DNA of 64,000 bases from an uncultured Oscillospiraceae bacterium (GCA_934597175.1 CAKTQR010000002.1:39036-103035); one strand, 5' to 3'; shown: positions 7,508 through 17,651, counted from the stretch's first letter. The notes: generated by a model not told the origin, from the sequence alone. Numbers and translations are program-made.

Positions 7508-8551
7508 TCACAGTCCGAGCTCCTGCTGACCGAGGTACTCAATGCCAAGATGGTCGTAAGCTTTTTTGGTCACGCAGCGGCCACGGGGTGTTCTTGTGAG
7601 AAATCCCTGCTGCAAAAGGTACGGCTCGTAGACATCGATAAGCGTCACGGCTTCTTCGTTTATGGTCGCAGCCAGCGTCTCCAGACCGACAGGACCGCCG
7701 CCGTAAAACTCGATTATGCTGCGCAGCATTCTGCGGTCGAGCGAGTCAAGGCCGAGCTTATCGACCTCCAGGCGAGACAGCGCCATGTCGGCGACCTCCT
7801 TGGTTATAACACCGTCTGCCCTGACCTGAGCAAAGTCACGCACTCGGCGGAGCATACGGTTTGCGATTCTCGGCGTTCCTCTGGACCGGGAAGCGATCTC
7901 AAACGCCCCTTCCCTGTCGATCTCGATACCGAGGATATCGGCCGAGCGCTCGATTATCCTGCGCAGCTCATCAGGCGTGTAGAGCTCCAGCCTCAGCGTA
8001 ACGCCGAAACGGTCTCTTAATGGGGCTGTCAGCTGACCGGAGCGGGTCGTAGCTCCGATGAGCGTAAACTTAGGAAGCTCAAGGTGTAGCGAGTTTGCCG
8101 AAGGACCTTTGCCGAGGATGATGTCTATCGCATAGTCCTCCATCGCAGGGTAAAGGATCTCCTCATATGCCCTGTTGAGCCTGTGTATCTCGTCGACGAA
8201 CAGAATATCGCCCTCGTTGAGATTCGTAAGCATGGCAACAAGATCGCCGGGCTTTTCTATCGCAGGACCGGAGGTAATGCGCATATTGACGCCCATCTCG
8301 TTTGCGATAACGGCGGCTAGCGTTGTCTTGCCGAGTCCCGGAGGACCATGCAGCAGGACATGGTCAAGCGGCTCGTTGCGCATCCTGGCAGCGTCAATGA
8401 AAATGCTCAGATTATCCTTTGCTTTTTCCTGACCGATATATTCACTTATGGTTTTGGGGCGCAGACTGCCCTCACCGGCGTCCTCGGGTAATACCGAAGA
8501 GCTTGTGACCATGGCCTGATCTTCAAGACCGTCGGAAAAATTAATGCTCAT
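7508..8551 (-). CDS. ruvB: RuvB Holliday-junction branch-migration helicase
   Basis: 347-residue AAA+ motor of the RuvABC resolvasome; it forms hexamers on DNA with RuvA. Walker A is [10 protein letters not shown] (about 67-76), Walker B is LFVDEIHRL, sensor 1 lies around GATTRSG, and the C-terminal winged helix contains [11 protein letters not shown]. The ATG follows a strong AGGAGG. The order ruvC-ruvA-ruvB with tiny gaps indicates one operon from the promoter at about 9676-9704. No clear terminator lies between its stop and the sigH promoter. Confidence 0.97.
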   Translation of the reverse strand: MSINFSDGLEDQAMVTSSSVLPEDAGEGSLRPKTISEYIGQEKAKDNLSIFIDAARMRNEPLDHVLLHGPPGLGKTTLAAVIANEMGVNMRITSGPAIEKPGDLVAMLTNLNEGDILFVDEIHRLNRAYEEILYPAMEDYAIDIILGKGPSANSLHLELPKFTLIGATTRSGQLTAPLRDRFGVTLRLELYTPDELRRIIERSADILGIEIDREGAFEIASRSRGTPRIANRMLRRVRDFAQVRADGVITKEVADMALSRLEVDKLGLDSLDRRMLRSIIEFYGGGPVGLETLAATINEEAVTLIDVYEPYLLQQGFLTRTPRGRCVTKKAYDHLGIEYLGQQELGL

Positions 8552-8562
8552 ATGACGCCTCC

Positions 8563-9156
8563 TTACATGAGATTTTTAAGCGCTATCTTCACTATCTGCT
8601 CGGTCGACATCCCGCTGACATCCATGCGGCGCAGCACTCCGTTTATCTCGGGTGCGGAGTAGCCGAGCACCATCAGTGCCGCAACGGCGTCGTTTCTCGA
8701 ATCGCCGTCGGACGGGGTCAAAACTGCGGGCATCTCGGACGCAACGACATTGGCCTGCTTGCTGACCTTGTCCTTAAGCTCAAGAATGACCCTCTGTGCG
8801 ATCTTTTTTCCGACACCCTGTGCAACGGTTATCGCCTTTTCGTCGCCGTTCATTATCGCCATCGCAAGCGCTTCCGGCGTGCTGGTTGACAGTATCGCTT
8901 GTGCAGCCTTCGGACCGATTCCGGACACGGTCAGCAGCATTTCAAAGCAGCGCTTTTCGCTCAGCGTTGCAAAGCCGTACAGGTCGAAGCAATCTTCCTT
9001 TATATACTCGGAAATATAAAGCTTTGCCTTTTCCCTGACCTTAAGCCTTGACAGTGTGTTTGCGGTCGTGTTGACCGCATAGCCCACACCGCCGCAATCG
9101 ATGACCGCAAGGTTTATGTCTATATCGGAAACAATACCCTCTAAATGGTAGAACAT
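8563..9156 (-). CDS. ruvA: RuvA Holliday-junction binding protein
   Basis: 197 residues. RuvA tetramers hold the four-way junction open and recruit RuvB. It begins MFYHLEGIV, an OB-fold start typical of RuvA. Two helix-hairpin-helix segments follow ([13 protein letters not shown] and [17 protein letters not shown]), then a flexible linker and the small C-terminal domain III that contacts RuvB. ATG at 9156 has GGAG ten bases upstream and lies inside the end of ruvC, a 16-bp overlap consistent with translational coupling. Confidence 0.96.
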   Translation of the reverse strand: MFYHLEGIVSDIDINLAVIDCGGVGYAVNTTANTLSRLKVREKAKLYISEYIKEDCFDLYGFATLSEKRCFEMLLTVSGIGPKAAQAILSTSTPEALAMAIMNGDEKAITVAQGVGKKIAQRVILELKDKVSKQANVVASEMPAVLTPSDGDSRNDAVAALMVLGYSAPEINGVLRRMDVSGMSTEQIVKIALKNLM

Positions 9157-9653
9157 GTGTCGCTTACTCCTCTGCTCAATAGTGATGTGGAGCTTCGTGC
9201 GTGGCAAATGGCAAGCGCCACGGCATCGGCCGCATCGTCGGGCTTCGGCGCTGCGGGAAGCGCAAGTATTCTGCGGACCATATCGATGACCTGGCTTTTC
9301 TCGGCTCTGCCATAGCCGACAACGGCCTGCTTGACCTGAAGCGGGGTATATTCAAACACCTGCACGCCTGCCCTGTACGCAGAAAGCAGTATCACACCCC
9401 TTGCGTGGGCGACCGCTATGCCGGTCGTGATGTTGGTGTTGAAAAAAAGCTCCTCAATGGACATGACATCGGGGTCAAACGACGATATCAGTTCGTTCAT
9501 ATCCTCAAATATCCTGTCCAGCCTGCTGGAAAGCGAGGTGTGCGCCGGTGTGCTTATCACTCCGCAGGTCACAAGCTTCATTTTGCTTTTTTCAACATCG
9601 ACTATGCTGAATCCGACGGTCGCAAGACCGGGATCAATGCCTAATATCCGCAA
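9141..9653 (-). CDS. ruvC: RuvC Holliday-junction endonuclease
   Basis: About 170 residues of an RNase H-fold resolvase that cuts four-way junctions. Four acidic catalytic positions are visible: Asp in GIDPG near the N-terminus, Glu in SIEELFF, and the Asp pair in KPDDAADAVALA. TTG at 9653 gives the usual RuvC start MRILGIDPG and lies ten bases after an AGGA ribosome site. A GTG at 9662 would be too close to that site. It is the first gene of ruvCAB. Confidence 0.94.
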   Translation of the reverse strand: MRILGIDPGLATVGFSIVDVEKSKMKLVTCGVISTPAHTSLSSRLDRIFEDMNELISSFDPDVMSIEELFFNTNITTGIAVAHARGVILLSAYRAGVQVFEYTPLQVKQAVVGYGRAEKSQVIDMVRRILALPAAPKPDDAADAVALAICHARSSTSLLSRGVSDTCSTI

Positions 9654-9675
9654 GAAAATCACATCCTATCAGTAA

Positions 9676-9704
9676 ATTTTAACACACTTGCACACTATTC
9701 GCAA
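9676..9704 (-). promoter_or_regulatory. Sigma-A-like promoter for ruvCAB
   Basis: Minus strand TTGCGA (9699-9704), 17-bp spacer, TAAAAT (9676-9681). Confidence 0.6.
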
Positions 9705-9711
9705 CAACAAA

Positions 9712-9736
9712 AACTCCCCACGCTCGGTGGGGAGTT
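9712..9736 (-). terminator. Terminator after xerD
   Basis: Perfect 10-bp arms (9712-9721, 9727-9736) with a 5-nt loop; the minus strand continues TTTTTGTTG. Confidence 0.9.
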
Positions 9737-9742
9737 AAACGC

Positions 9743-10636
9743 TTATTTTGCTCTCGGATGAGCCTTGTTGTAAACATCCTTCAGCTGCTTATTTACAAGC
9801 TGAGAGTATATCTGTGTCGACGATATATCGGCATGCCCGAGCATTTCCTGAATGGAATGAAGATCAGCGCCGTTTTCAAGCAGATGCGCTGCAAACGAAT
9901 GACGCAGTGTGTGCGGAGTGATCGTCTTTTCTATGTGAGCTTTTTGCTGATAGGACTTGATTATCTTCCAGAAGCCCTGCCTTGACATTCTCTCGCCGCT
10001 TACATTGACAAACAGCGCCTGCTCGTTGGGCATTGCTATCATCTGCGGACGGATAAATTCGATGTACTCTGAAAGCGCCTTTATCGCAGTTGAATAAAGC
10101 GGGATAAAACGCTCCTTATCCTTGCTGAAGCAGCGGACGACACCGGCGGAGGTGTTGACATCGTTTATATTAAGTGCGATAAGCTCGCTGACCCTTATGC
10201 CGGTTGCGTAAAGAAGCTCGAGCATTGCCCTGTCTCTGTAGCCCTTTGCATCGGTGCACGAGGGCTGCTCAAGCAGAAGCTCAACTTCCTTGCTGGTAAG
10301 TATCTGCGGAAGCTTCTGCGTAGCTTTATCGGGAACAAGCTTGGCCGCCGGGCTTTCTTCAATATAGCCATCCGTAACCAGCACACCGTAAAAGCACTTG
10401 ACGGAAGCGATCGCACGGCTGACTGTTGCGACAGATTTGCCGTTGCCCTTAAGCCAGCTTATATAATCGGCAAGCTCCTCCTCTGTCGCTTTATCAAGAG
10501 TCTCATCCACATGCGACTCCATATACTCGCTCAACTGCCTGATATCTCGCAGATATGAACTGAGGGTATTCTGTGAACACTTTTTAACTTCAGTAAGGTA
10601 CTTGTTGAAAATTTCAAGGCACTCTGAATTAAGCAT
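9743..10636 (-). CDS. xerD: XerD-type tyrosine recombinase
   Basis: 297 residues, the usual length of XerC/XerD enzymes that resolve chromosome dimers at dif. An N-terminal SAM-like core-binding domain (about 1-90) precedes the catalytic domain. The active-site residues are Arg in ATGIRVSEL, Lys in the beta-hairpin before FIPLY, HTLRH (His and Arg), GHADISSTQIY (His) and the Tyr nucleophile. The gene follows a multi-spanning membrane protein by 16 bp and ends at a strong terminator. A chromosomal XerD fits better than an integrase, since no phage genes or attachment site are nearby. Confidence 0.92.
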   Translation of the reverse strand: MLNSECLEIFNKYLTEVKKCSQNTLSSYLRDIRQLSEYMESHVDETLDKATEEELADYISWLKGNGKSVATVSRAIASVKCFYGVLVTDGYIEESPAAKLVPDKATQKLPQILTSKEVELLLEQPSCTDAKGYRDRAMLELLYATGIRVSELIALNINDVNTSAGVVRCFSKDKERFIPLYSTAIKALSEYIEFIRPQMIAMPNEQALFVNVSGERMSRQGFWKIIKSYQQKAHIEKTITPHTLRHSFAAHLLENGADLHSIQEMLGHADISSTQIYSQLVNKQLKDVYNKAHPRAK

Positions 10637-10652
10637 TCAACCGACCCCCTTT

Positions 10653-11186
10653 CTAAAAGACTATATTTACATCGGAAACTCCGATCACTGACAAGATAAC
10701 AAACGCAGCGCCGAGCACAAGCGTTTTTATAAGTTCCGCCTTGAATCTTCTGTCGCTGCGGATCTTTGCATACAGCCTCTTTGCAGAGGCAGCGGAGCTG
10801 CACGAAAGAGCCAGAGCGGAAAAAATGAGCACCAAAACTGCGGAAAAAGCTTTGGCGATAAGTACAACGCTCAGCTTATCACCCGGCATTATGGTAGCCA
10901 AAGACATAGACAGCAAAAGCCCGAAAGCAAAATTCAGCACGGGAAGCAAAACCGTTCCGATGACTGAAAAAGCCGTCAGCTGCACAAGCAGCAGAAATAA
11001 AATGCAACCAAAAACCCGGTAGTCCAGATTGACTATCGAATAGGTATCATTCACCGCAGACGGGAACGATGGCTTCGAAAGAACATATGCGCCGACGCCG
11101 AGCATAAAAGCCAGACACATCAACAATAAACCGGAATTATCAACACGAAGCTGACGAGCCGGTTTACTAAGCAATTCAGTTTTCAT
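10653..11186 (-). CDS. Multi-spanning membrane protein in the SpoIIM position
   Basis: 177 residues with about five hydrophobic segments: roughly 18-36, 55-75, 77-98, 105-128 and 155-172. A basic stretch (KRLYAKIRSDRRFK) sits before the last one. In Bacillus the engulfment protein SpoIIM is encoded a few genes from xerD, and five-helix topology with an internal Phe-Ala-Phe-Gly type helix fits loosely. This identification is inference from position and topology, and no diagnostic motif was recognised. It shares a promoter with xerD, and ATG at 11186 is preceded by AGGTAACGTT. Confidence 0.55.
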   Translation of the reverse strand: MKTELLSKPARQLRVDNSGLLLMCLAFMLGVGAYVLSKPSFPSAVNDTYSIVNLDYRVFGCILFLLLVQLTAFSVIGTVLLPVLNFAFGLLLSMSLATIMPGDKLSVVLIAKAFSAVLVLIFSALALSCSSAASAKRLYAKIRSDRRFKAELIKTLVLGAAFVILSVIGVSDVNIVF

Positions 11187-11503
11187 AACGTTACCTCAAA
11201 CGCAGCCTTTTGACCACAGAGAATAACGGATAAATTTACATAATAACTTAGGTAAACTAAATATAATACAAATTCTCGGTGTAATCAAGGCTTTTTAATA
11301 AAAATGATGATTTTTGTTAATTATGACCGTATATTATGTTAACTATATTATGTTAACTAAGATACTGCCCTTTCTCACTTGCCTGAACTCACAGTAATTT
11401 TTCACTAGATTTCGTAATCAGTCGCTGATTACATCACAACATGTAGGTAATCACTTATAATTATGTAAACCACGCTGACGCTTTACAAATAGTTATTGAA
11501 AAT
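11187..11503. other. 317-bp AT-rich intergenic region with small repeats
   Basis: No gene is seen. It holds the leftward promoter for the membrane protein-xerD pair, a perfect tandem 14-bp repeat (11331-11344 and 11345-11358, each containing GTTAAC), and an 8-bp palindrome GTAATCAG/CTGATTAC (11414-11432) with a further GTAATC at 11447. The right part is the region downstream of the TIGR04086-type gene; no T-tailed terminator is obvious. Confidence 0.6.
11260..11288 (-). promoter_or_regulatory. Sigma-A-like promoter for membrane protein-xerD
   Basis: Minus strand TTGATT (11283-11288), 17-bp spacer, TATATT (11260-11265), about 67 nt of leader before the ATG. Confidence 0.6.
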
Positions 11504-11917
11504 TCATGATTTGCGCCTTTTGCGTAATTTTTTGTTACTTTTAGCTAAATTGAGCTTGCTTCCTATGTAGCTGCTCACCAGCGATATGGCTATTATTTTG
11601 CCTATCGATGCCGCCTGAGGTGCTTTCATATCAAGCAAAAACGCAACCATGATTATAAGTCCGGCATACACCAGACCTGCGATCAGACCGTTTAAGCTCC
11701 CCCCTTCCCTACCGGATGAACGAGCCGTTATACCGCATGCAAGACCTGCGATTATGTTAATTGCGATGAGTGCAATGCCTATGCTTCCCTCGTCAAGCTT
11801 GCCGCTTTGCATGAGCGCAGATGCCGCCAATAGCAAAACTATCGTCGCTGCCAAGCCGACGATCACCGACAGCACTATTGCGCCGCCGTTTACTTTTATC
11901 GTTTTCGATGACTGCAA
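11504..11917 (-). CDS. TIGR04086-type membrane protein
   Basis: 137 residues with four hydrophobic helices and a basic tail (SNKKLRKRRKS). Length, four-helix topology and the place next to yajC match the TIGR04086 (YrzE-like) family of Firmicutes, whose function is unknown. The start is TTG at 11917, directly inside the T-run that follows the yajC terminator; its only ribosome-site candidate is GGGGGGA in the descending arm of that hairpin. No internal ATG offers a better start before residue 35. Expression must therefore come from read-through or a promoter not recognised here. Confidence 0.7.
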   Translation of the reverse strand: MQSSKTIKVNGGAIVLSVIVGLAATIVLLLAASALMQSGKLDEGSIGIALIAINIIAGLACGITARSSGREGGSLNGLIAGLVYAGLIIMVAFLLDMKAPQAASIGKIIAISLVSSYIGSKLNLAKSNKKLRKRRKS

Positions 11918-11970
11918 AAAAATCCCCCCGAACTAAAGATGTTTGTACATCTTATTAGCTCAGGGGGATT
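11916..11970 (-). terminator. Terminator after yajC, overlapping the start of the next gene
   Basis: Long hairpin: outer arms pair AATCCCCC with GGGGGGATT, inner arms pair AAGATGT with ACATCTT around a 4-nt loop at about 11943-11946. The minus strand continues with T7, in which the TTG start of the next gene lies. Confidence 0.85.
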
Positions 11971-11983
11971 TTAATGCTATTTT

Positions 11984-12301
11984 TTACTTCTTAGCGTTTG
12001 CTTTGGCCTCGGCAGCCTCTGCTCTGACATTGCTGCTGACTGCCCACTTCTTAAACTTAATGCGGACTCTGTCTTCACCGGTCTCGATGGTGAGGTTGTC
12101 TTCGGTAACATTTACAACAACGCCCATGATGCCGCCGATGGTAACGATCTCGTCACCGACGGTGAGTGCATTACGCATAGCCTCGATCTTCTTCTGCTTC
12201 TTTTTCTCAGGTCTGATCATGATAAAGTACATGATGAGGAAGAAAACAACAAGAACGAGGATCATTGACAGATTGCCGCCGCCTGCATTTGAGGTTAACA
12301 T
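11984..12301 (-). CDS. yajC: YajC, Sec translocon accessory subunit
   Basis: 105 residues with the usual YajC plan: a short outside N-terminus, one membrane helix at about 12-28 (ILVLVVFFLIMYFIMIRP), the RPEKKKQKK motif right after it, then a small cytoplasmic beta domain (GDEIVTIGGIMGVV) and a charged Ala/Lys tail. It binds SecDF and helps protein export. ATG follows AAGGAG. It lies between tgt and its own terminator but has its own strong promoter, so it can be made independently of the queuosine genes. Confidence 0.95.
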   Translation of the reverse strand: MLTSNAGGGNLSMILVLVVFFLIMYFIMIRPEKKKQKKIEAMRNALTVGDEIVTIGGIMGVVVNVTEDNLTIETGEDRVRIKFKKWAVSSNVRAEAAEAKANAKK

Positions 12302-12348
12302 TAGTATACTCCTTAAATCAAAAAATTTATTTTTATTATACGAGGAAC

Positions 12349-12377
12349 ATTATACATATTAAACACGCTCTTTTCAA
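12349..12377 (-). promoter_or_regulatory. Sigma-A promoter for yajC
   Basis: Minus strand TTGAAA (12372-12377), 17-bp spacer, TATAAT (12349-12354). A second TATAAT lies at about 12335-12340. Confidence 0.8.
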
Positions 12378-12382
12378 GTGTT

Positions 12383-13525
<1,143 letters not shown>

Positions 13526-13532
13526 TTACTAA

Positions 13533-14555
13533 TTATTCGATCATCATGGCATCGCCAAATGAAAAAAACCTATACCGTTCCTTGACTGCCGTGTTGTATG
13601 CGTTAAGAATATGCTCCCTGCCCGCCAAGGCGGAGACAAGCATTATAAGCGTGCTCTCCGGCAGATGGAAGTTCGTTATCAGCGCATCGATGCACTTGAA
13701 CTTATATCCCGGATAGATAAAGATATTCGTCCAGCCGGAGGTCGCCTGAAGAACGCCGTCCTCGGTCGTAAAGCTTTCAAGTGTGCGGCATGAGGTCGTG
13801 CCGACGGCGATGACCCTGCCCCCTGCCCTTTTGACGGCATTGACGGTCTCGGCGGTCTCGTCGGGAACGATGCAAAACTCTGAGTGCATTTCGTGATCTT
13901 CGATTTTGTCCGCTTTAACCGGTCTGAATGTTCCGAGTCCGACATGCAGCGTCACATAGCATATCTTAACGCCCACGTCCGCTATCTCCTCCAGCAGCTC
14001 CTTTGTGAAATGCAGGCCCGCCGTCGGCGCTGCGGCGCTGCCGAGCTCCTTGGAATAAACGGTCTGATAGCGCTCGGAATCCTGCAGCTCCTCCTTGATA
14101 TACGGCGGAAGCGGCATCTTGCCCAAGCGTTCGAGAATTTCGAGAAAAATGCCCTCGTAGCTGAACTTGACTATCCTGTTTCCGCCGAGCGTAACTTCCT
14201 GCACGACGGCGGTCAGCTCACCGTTTCCGAATACAAGCTCTTGCCCGGGCTTGGTCTTCCTGCCCGGACGGCTCAGGCACTCCCAGCGGTTATCGCCGAG
14301 GTCCTTGAGCAAAACGAGCTCAACTGCTCCGCCCGTCGGTCTTGAGCCGATGAGTCTTGCAGGCAGCACTCTTGAGTCGTTGAGCACAAGGCAGTCGCCC
14401 TCGTGGAGATACTGCTTTATATCATAAAAATGCTTGTGTTCTATCTCGCCCGTCTGCTTATTTAAATGCAAAAGGCGTGATGTATCCCTTTTTTCAAGCG
14501 GAGTTTGCGCTATAAGCTCCTCCGGCAGGTAAAAGTCAAAATCTGATTTATTCAT
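13533..14555 (-). CDS. queA: QueA, SAM:tRNA ribosyltransferase-isomerase
   Basis: 340 residues. QueA moves a ribosyl group from SAM to preQ1 in tRNA, forming epoxyqueuosine. Family motifs include [19 protein letters not shown] at the N-terminus, [19 protein letters not shown] and the C-terminal [15 protein letters not shown]. The ATG overlaps the TGA of spoIID (ATGA), with GGAG nine bases upstream, so translation is probably coupled to it. Pairing queuosine genes with spoIID is odd in function, but the spacing supports one transcript. Confidence 0.97.
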   Translation of the reverse strand: MNKSDFDFYLPEELIAQTPLEKRDTSRLLHLNKQTGEIEHKHFYDIKQYLHEGDCLVLNDSRVLPARLIGSRPTGGAVELVLLKDLGDNRWECLSRPGRKTKPGQELVFGNGELTAVVQEVTLGGNRIVKFSYEGIFLEILERLGKMPLPPYIKEELQDSERYQTVYSKELGSAAAPTAGLHFTKELLEEIADVGVKICYVTLHVGLGTFRPVKADKIEDHEMHSEFCIVPDETAETVNAVKRAGGRVIAVGTTSCRTLESFTTEDGVLQATSGWTNIFIYPGYKFKCIDALITNFHLPESTLIMLVSALAGREHILNAYNTAVKERYRFFSFGDAMMIE

Positions 14556-16036
14556 CCTAAATATGCTCCGCTAAAATAAAAATCAATAATATCTTCACAG
14601 CTTGCGCCCTTGTTAAGCGCCATTGCGTATGCGCCCCACTGGCTCATACCGCAATTATGCCCCCAGCCGCTGCCCTTGAACACCCAAATGCGTTCCTTTT
14701 GGTCGTTTTCATAGCTTGTGACATCGTATCTGAGGCTGTTAAAGCCAGTGATCCTGAAGCAATCCTCGCCCAAAAGCGTGACTGTCTTGCCGGTCGTATC
14801 GCTGAAAACAAGCTTTATAACATTGCCCATATCGGATTTTGTGACCTTGATATCCGCAATATCGGCAAGCTCATAATCGCTCATGGCGAGTCTGTACAGG
14901 ACATTGGCATCATATAGCTCGGTTTTCCATGACTTATTATAATATTCGATATCCTTTTCATTGTCGTCCTTAACGCCGCTTAGGTACGCACGCTTTTGCG
15001 AAAAAACATTTGCGCTGCTGTCGGTCGCACCGCCGTCGGATGACATGTAATACACCTTGCATACCGTACCCCTGTACCGCACATACTCGCCCGCAGTTGC
15101 GGCGGCAGCCTTGTTCGTGCTCTCGACAGTGCCTGTGACGCCACGGTAGACCTGACTGTATGTATCGTTTCTGACATCAAAGCCACGGTCGATGTATGCA
15201 TTTATGTTGTTCATGGCGTAAGTCCTTGCGCAAGCGCCCTGAGCTTTCAGTGCCTCCTGCGGCCAATCGCCGTGCATCTCATACGGCAAAACGCCCATTA
15301 CATAGTCTTCAAGGTCAACGAAGTTTATGACCGTGAGCGCAGCACCGGAGCGGATGTATTGAAAATCGCCGTGATAAGCGTTTCCGCCAAACCATGTTTC
15401 AGCCTTTTCGGAGCTTGATACCGGGCGGACTGCCAGATTTGTGTCCTCGCCGACATCAAGGAGAAATTGCAGCTCCGAGGTATCCGTCTCGGCGGCGAGT
15501 ATGGAATATTTGCTGCCGGTAAAAGGCTTTGCATCCAGGCTGCGGGTTTTTATGGCAGTCAGCGTTTTTGCTTCGTCTGCATACGCACCGACGAGCACCT
15601 TATACTCCCCATTGATGTATCCGGGAAAGCCGCCCCAAAGCGTGTCGGCGTATTTCTTTGCCGAGGCAAAATCGCTGAATTTCTTGTTCAGCACCATATG
15701 CCAAGGGCCAACGACCATACCGTCGGGCAGCGTAAAGCCGTTGTCGCTCCGCATGGAAAGTGCCGTGACTTCGGTCTTGCCGAGCTCGTGAAACTGCCGT
15801 GCATAGTCAAAATACCCGAACAGATAACCGCTGCCGACGCTATTTAGAAGCCTTGCCTCGTATACGGCAGAGCTGCCAAAGCGCAGCCCGACCTTTATCG
15901 TGTCAACGGTCACAGGCAGATCAAAATACGCAGGTGCAGGCGCAATCGCTTCGTCGGCATTTGCAGTCGGCACAGCCGCAAGGGTAAAGCAGGCTGTCAG
16001 TGCAAGCGCTATTATTTTTTTGACCGTGTTTGACAT
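14552..16036 (-). CDS. spoIID: SpoIID/LytB-domain protein
   Basis: 494 residues: signal peptide (about 1-27), a SPOR-like region in the first half ([19 protein letters not shown]), then the SpoIID/LytB domain ([18 protein letters not shown] in two parts, [40 protein letters not shown]). SpoIID is a lytic transglycosylase needed for engulfment. This protein is longer than Bacillus SpoIID (343) because of the N-terminal SPOR-like part, so a LytB-like vegetative role is possible. Two promoters are seen upstream, one sigma-A-like and one sigma-E-like, which would fit either role. Confidence 0.85.
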   Translation of the reverse strand: MSNTVKKIIALALTACFTLAAVPTANADEAIAPAPAYFDLPVTVDTIKVGLRFGSSAVYEARLLNSVGSGYLFGYFDYARQFHELGKTEVTALSMRSDNGFTLPDGMVVGPWHMVLNKKFSDFASAKKYADTLWGGFPGYINGEYKVLVGAYADEAKTLTAIKTRSLDAKPFTGSKYSILAAETDTSELQFLLDVGEDTNLAVRPVSSSEKAETWFGGNAYHGDFQYIRSGAALTVINFVDLEDYVMGVLPYEMHGDWPQEALKAQGACARTYAMNNINAYIDRGFDVRNDTYSQVYRGVTGTVESTNKAAAATAGEYVRYRGTVCKVYYMSSDGGATDSSANVFSQKRAYLSGVKDDNEKDIEYYNKSWKTELYDANVLYRLAMSDYELADIADIKVTKSDMGNVIKLVFSDTTGKTVTLLGEDCFRITGFNSLRYDVTSYENDQKERIWVFKGSGWGHNCGMSQWGAYAMALNKGASCEDIIDFYFSGAYLG

Positions 16037-16071
16037 ATTGCCCGTTCCTTATCTGTATTTTGCGGAATTTC

Positions 16072-16100
16072 ATTATAATACGGAAACGCTGCAATTTCAA
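16072..16100 (-). promoter_or_regulatory. Sigma-A promoter for spoIID-queA-tgt
   Basis: Minus strand TTGAAA (16095-16100), 17-bp spacer, TATAAT (16072-16077). Confidence 0.75.
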
Positions 16101-16109
16101 CGATTATAT

Positions 16110-16138
16110 ATCATATGCCGCCATGTAAATGAATATAT
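16110..16138 (-). promoter_or_regulatory. Possible sigma-E promoter for spoIID
   Basis: Minus strand ATATATT (16132-16138; core ATA plus WW), 14-bp spacer, CATATGAT (16110-16117; 6 of 8 to CATACAWT). It lies about 30 bp upstream of the sigma-A-like promoter. Confidence 0.45.
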
Positions 16139-16170
16139 TATTGGCAGCGATCAATGATTGGAGGCAGCAT

Positions 16171-17064
16171 ATGGTCAAAAAACCGATATTTAAAGGCTCG
16201 TGCACAGCGATTGTCACGCCCTTCGACGAGCACGGCATAAACTTCGAGAAAATGAAGGAGCTCATTGACTTCCAGTACGATAACGGCACGGCGGCGATAG
16301 TCGTCTGCGGCACGACCGGCGAAAACGCCACCATGACCAGATACGAGCACGAGGCGCTGATAGAATTCGTGTGCCGATATAACGAGGGTCGCATGAAGAT
16401 AATTGCCGGTGTCGGCAGCAACGATACAAAAAAGGCTCTCGGATTTGCACAGTGCGCAATGAGATGCAATGCCGACGGTATCCTGATGGTCACACCGTAC
16501 TATAACAAAACAACGCAGAAGGGGCTTGTCGAGCACTTTACATATGTCGCTGACAGGGTCGACATTCCGATGATAGTCTACAATGTCCCGAGCAGAACGA
16601 GCATCGGCATCAAGGTCGATACCTACAAGAAGCTGTCCGAGCACCCGAATATAAACGGTATTAAGGAAGCTTCGGGCGACTTCAGCCTTTTTGCCATGAC
16701 AAGAGCCGTGTGCGGTGACGATCTGTATGTATGGAGCGGCAATGACGACAACACCATTCCGATGATGTCGATGGGTGCAATAGGCGTTATATCCGTTGCG
16801 TCGAATATCGTCCCGGGCGCTGTCGCAAAGCTGTGCTCGCTGTGCCTTGACGGAAACTTCGAGGACGCACAAAAGCTTTACTTTAAGTACGCTGCCCTAT
16901 TTGCAGACCTGTTTATAGAGACAAATCCCATCCCTGTCAAGACTGCAATGAAGCACATGGGGCTTGATAACGGCAAGCTTCGTCTGCCGCTGACCACTAT
17001 GTATCAGCCGAACGAGGAGCAGCTTTTAAAGACAATGACCGAGTGCGGCATCAAAATAAAGTAA
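16171..17064 (+). CDS. dapA: DapA, 4-hydroxy-tetrahydrodipicolinate synthase
   Basis: 297 residues of a class I aldolase-type TIM barrel that condenses pyruvate with aspartate semialdehyde, the first committed step of lysine and diaminopimelate synthesis. It also feeds spore dipicolinate. Motifs: GTTGENATM (active site threonines), the catalytic Tyr in YNVPSRTSIGI and the Schiff-base Lys in GIKEASGD. ATG at 16171 has GGAGG six bases upstream; upstream in-frame codons lack a ribosome site. It is one of few plus-strand genes, divergent from spoIID, and alone on its transcript. Confidence 0.97.
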   Translation: MVKKPIFKGSCTAIVTPFDEHGINFEKMKELIDFQYDNGTAAIVVCGTTGENATMTRYEHEALIEFVCRYNEGRMKIIAGVGSNDTKKALGFAQCAMRCNADGILMVTPYYNKTTQKGLVEHFTYVADRVDIPMIVYNVPSRTSIGIKVDTYKKLSEHPNINGIKEASGDFSLFAMTRAVCGDDLYVWSGNDDNTIPMMSMGAIGVISVASNIVPGAVAKLCSLCLDGNFEDAQKLYFKYAALFADLFIETNPIPVKTAMKHMGLDNGKLRLPLTTMYQPNEEQLLKTMTECGIKIK

Positions 17065-17096
17065 TAAAAAGGACACGACCGTGTCCTTTTTATTAC
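17061..17096. terminator. Bidirectional terminator between dapA and the DUF436 gene
   Basis: Perfect 17-bp arms (17061-17077, 17080-17096) containing AAAAAGGACACG and its complement, separated by 2 nt. It overlaps the dapA stop and serves both convergent genes. Confidence 0.93.
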
Positions 17097-17633
17097 TTAT
17101 TCGGGATAGTGAGCTCGCACACCGCCTATAAGCTTCGGTCTTGTGTACGCTGCATTGACGCTTGCGCAGCCGATTGTCTTGACCGTGAGCCGCAGCGGAA
17201 CGGCGACATCTTTAAGGTGCATACCGATAAGAGTGCAGCCAATATCAAGTCCGGCCTTCGCTTTGACATGCTCGACGACGACGGGGTCTTTCATATTGTC
17301 ATACACCGCCGTTGCAAACGAGCCTCCGGCCTTGGGCATCGGGCGGACGCATACCTCTTCGAGCATGAACTTTTCCGCCGCTTCCCTTTCGATGACAAGT
17401 GCACGGTTAAGGTGCTCGCAGCACTGGGCGGCAAGGAATATGCCCTTTTCGTTAAGAACGGATAAGATGGTCGTTGCGACCTCAACGCCCGTCTCGGGCG
17501 ACGAGCCCTTGCCAATGTGCTCGCCGAGTATTTCGCTGGACGAGCAGCCGACGACAACAAGGTCACCGGATTTGAGCTTTGCTTTCTCAACAAGCTCGCT
17601 TATTGCGTTTTTTGTATCTAATGAAACATTCAT
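17097..17633 (-). CDS. DUF436 (TIGR01440, YwlG-like) protein
   Basis: 178 residues matching the conserved DUF436 family by its motifs: VVGCSSSEILGEHIGKGSS near residues 27-45, QCCEHLNRALVIERE, AGGSFATAVY and ADIGCTLIGMHLK-type text near the C-terminus (GLDIGCTLIGMHLKDVAVPLR). The function is unknown. ATG at 17633 is preceded by GGAGATGATA. Its promoter diverges from that of the DUF3048 lipoprotein and uses the same -35 bases. Confidence 0.88.
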   Translation of the reverse strand: MNVSLDTKNAISELVEKAKLKSGDLVVVGCSSSEILGEHIGKGSSPETGVEVATTILSVLNEKGIFLAAQCCEHLNRALVIEREAAEKFMLEEVCVRPMPKAGGSFATAVYDNMKDPVVVEHVKAKAGLDIGCTLIGMHLKDVAVPLRLTVKTIGCASVNAAYTRPKLIGGVRAHYPE

Positions 17634-17651
17634 ATTATCATCTCCGTAGCT

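Noticed and set aside
9743..10636. Tyrosine recombinase considered as integrase of a mobile island
   Set aside because: Housekeeping length and motifs, no attachment repeats, no cargo genes, and conserved surroundings.
11331..11358. Tandem repeat considered as CRISPR
   Set aside because: Only two 14-bp copies with no spacer and no cas genes.
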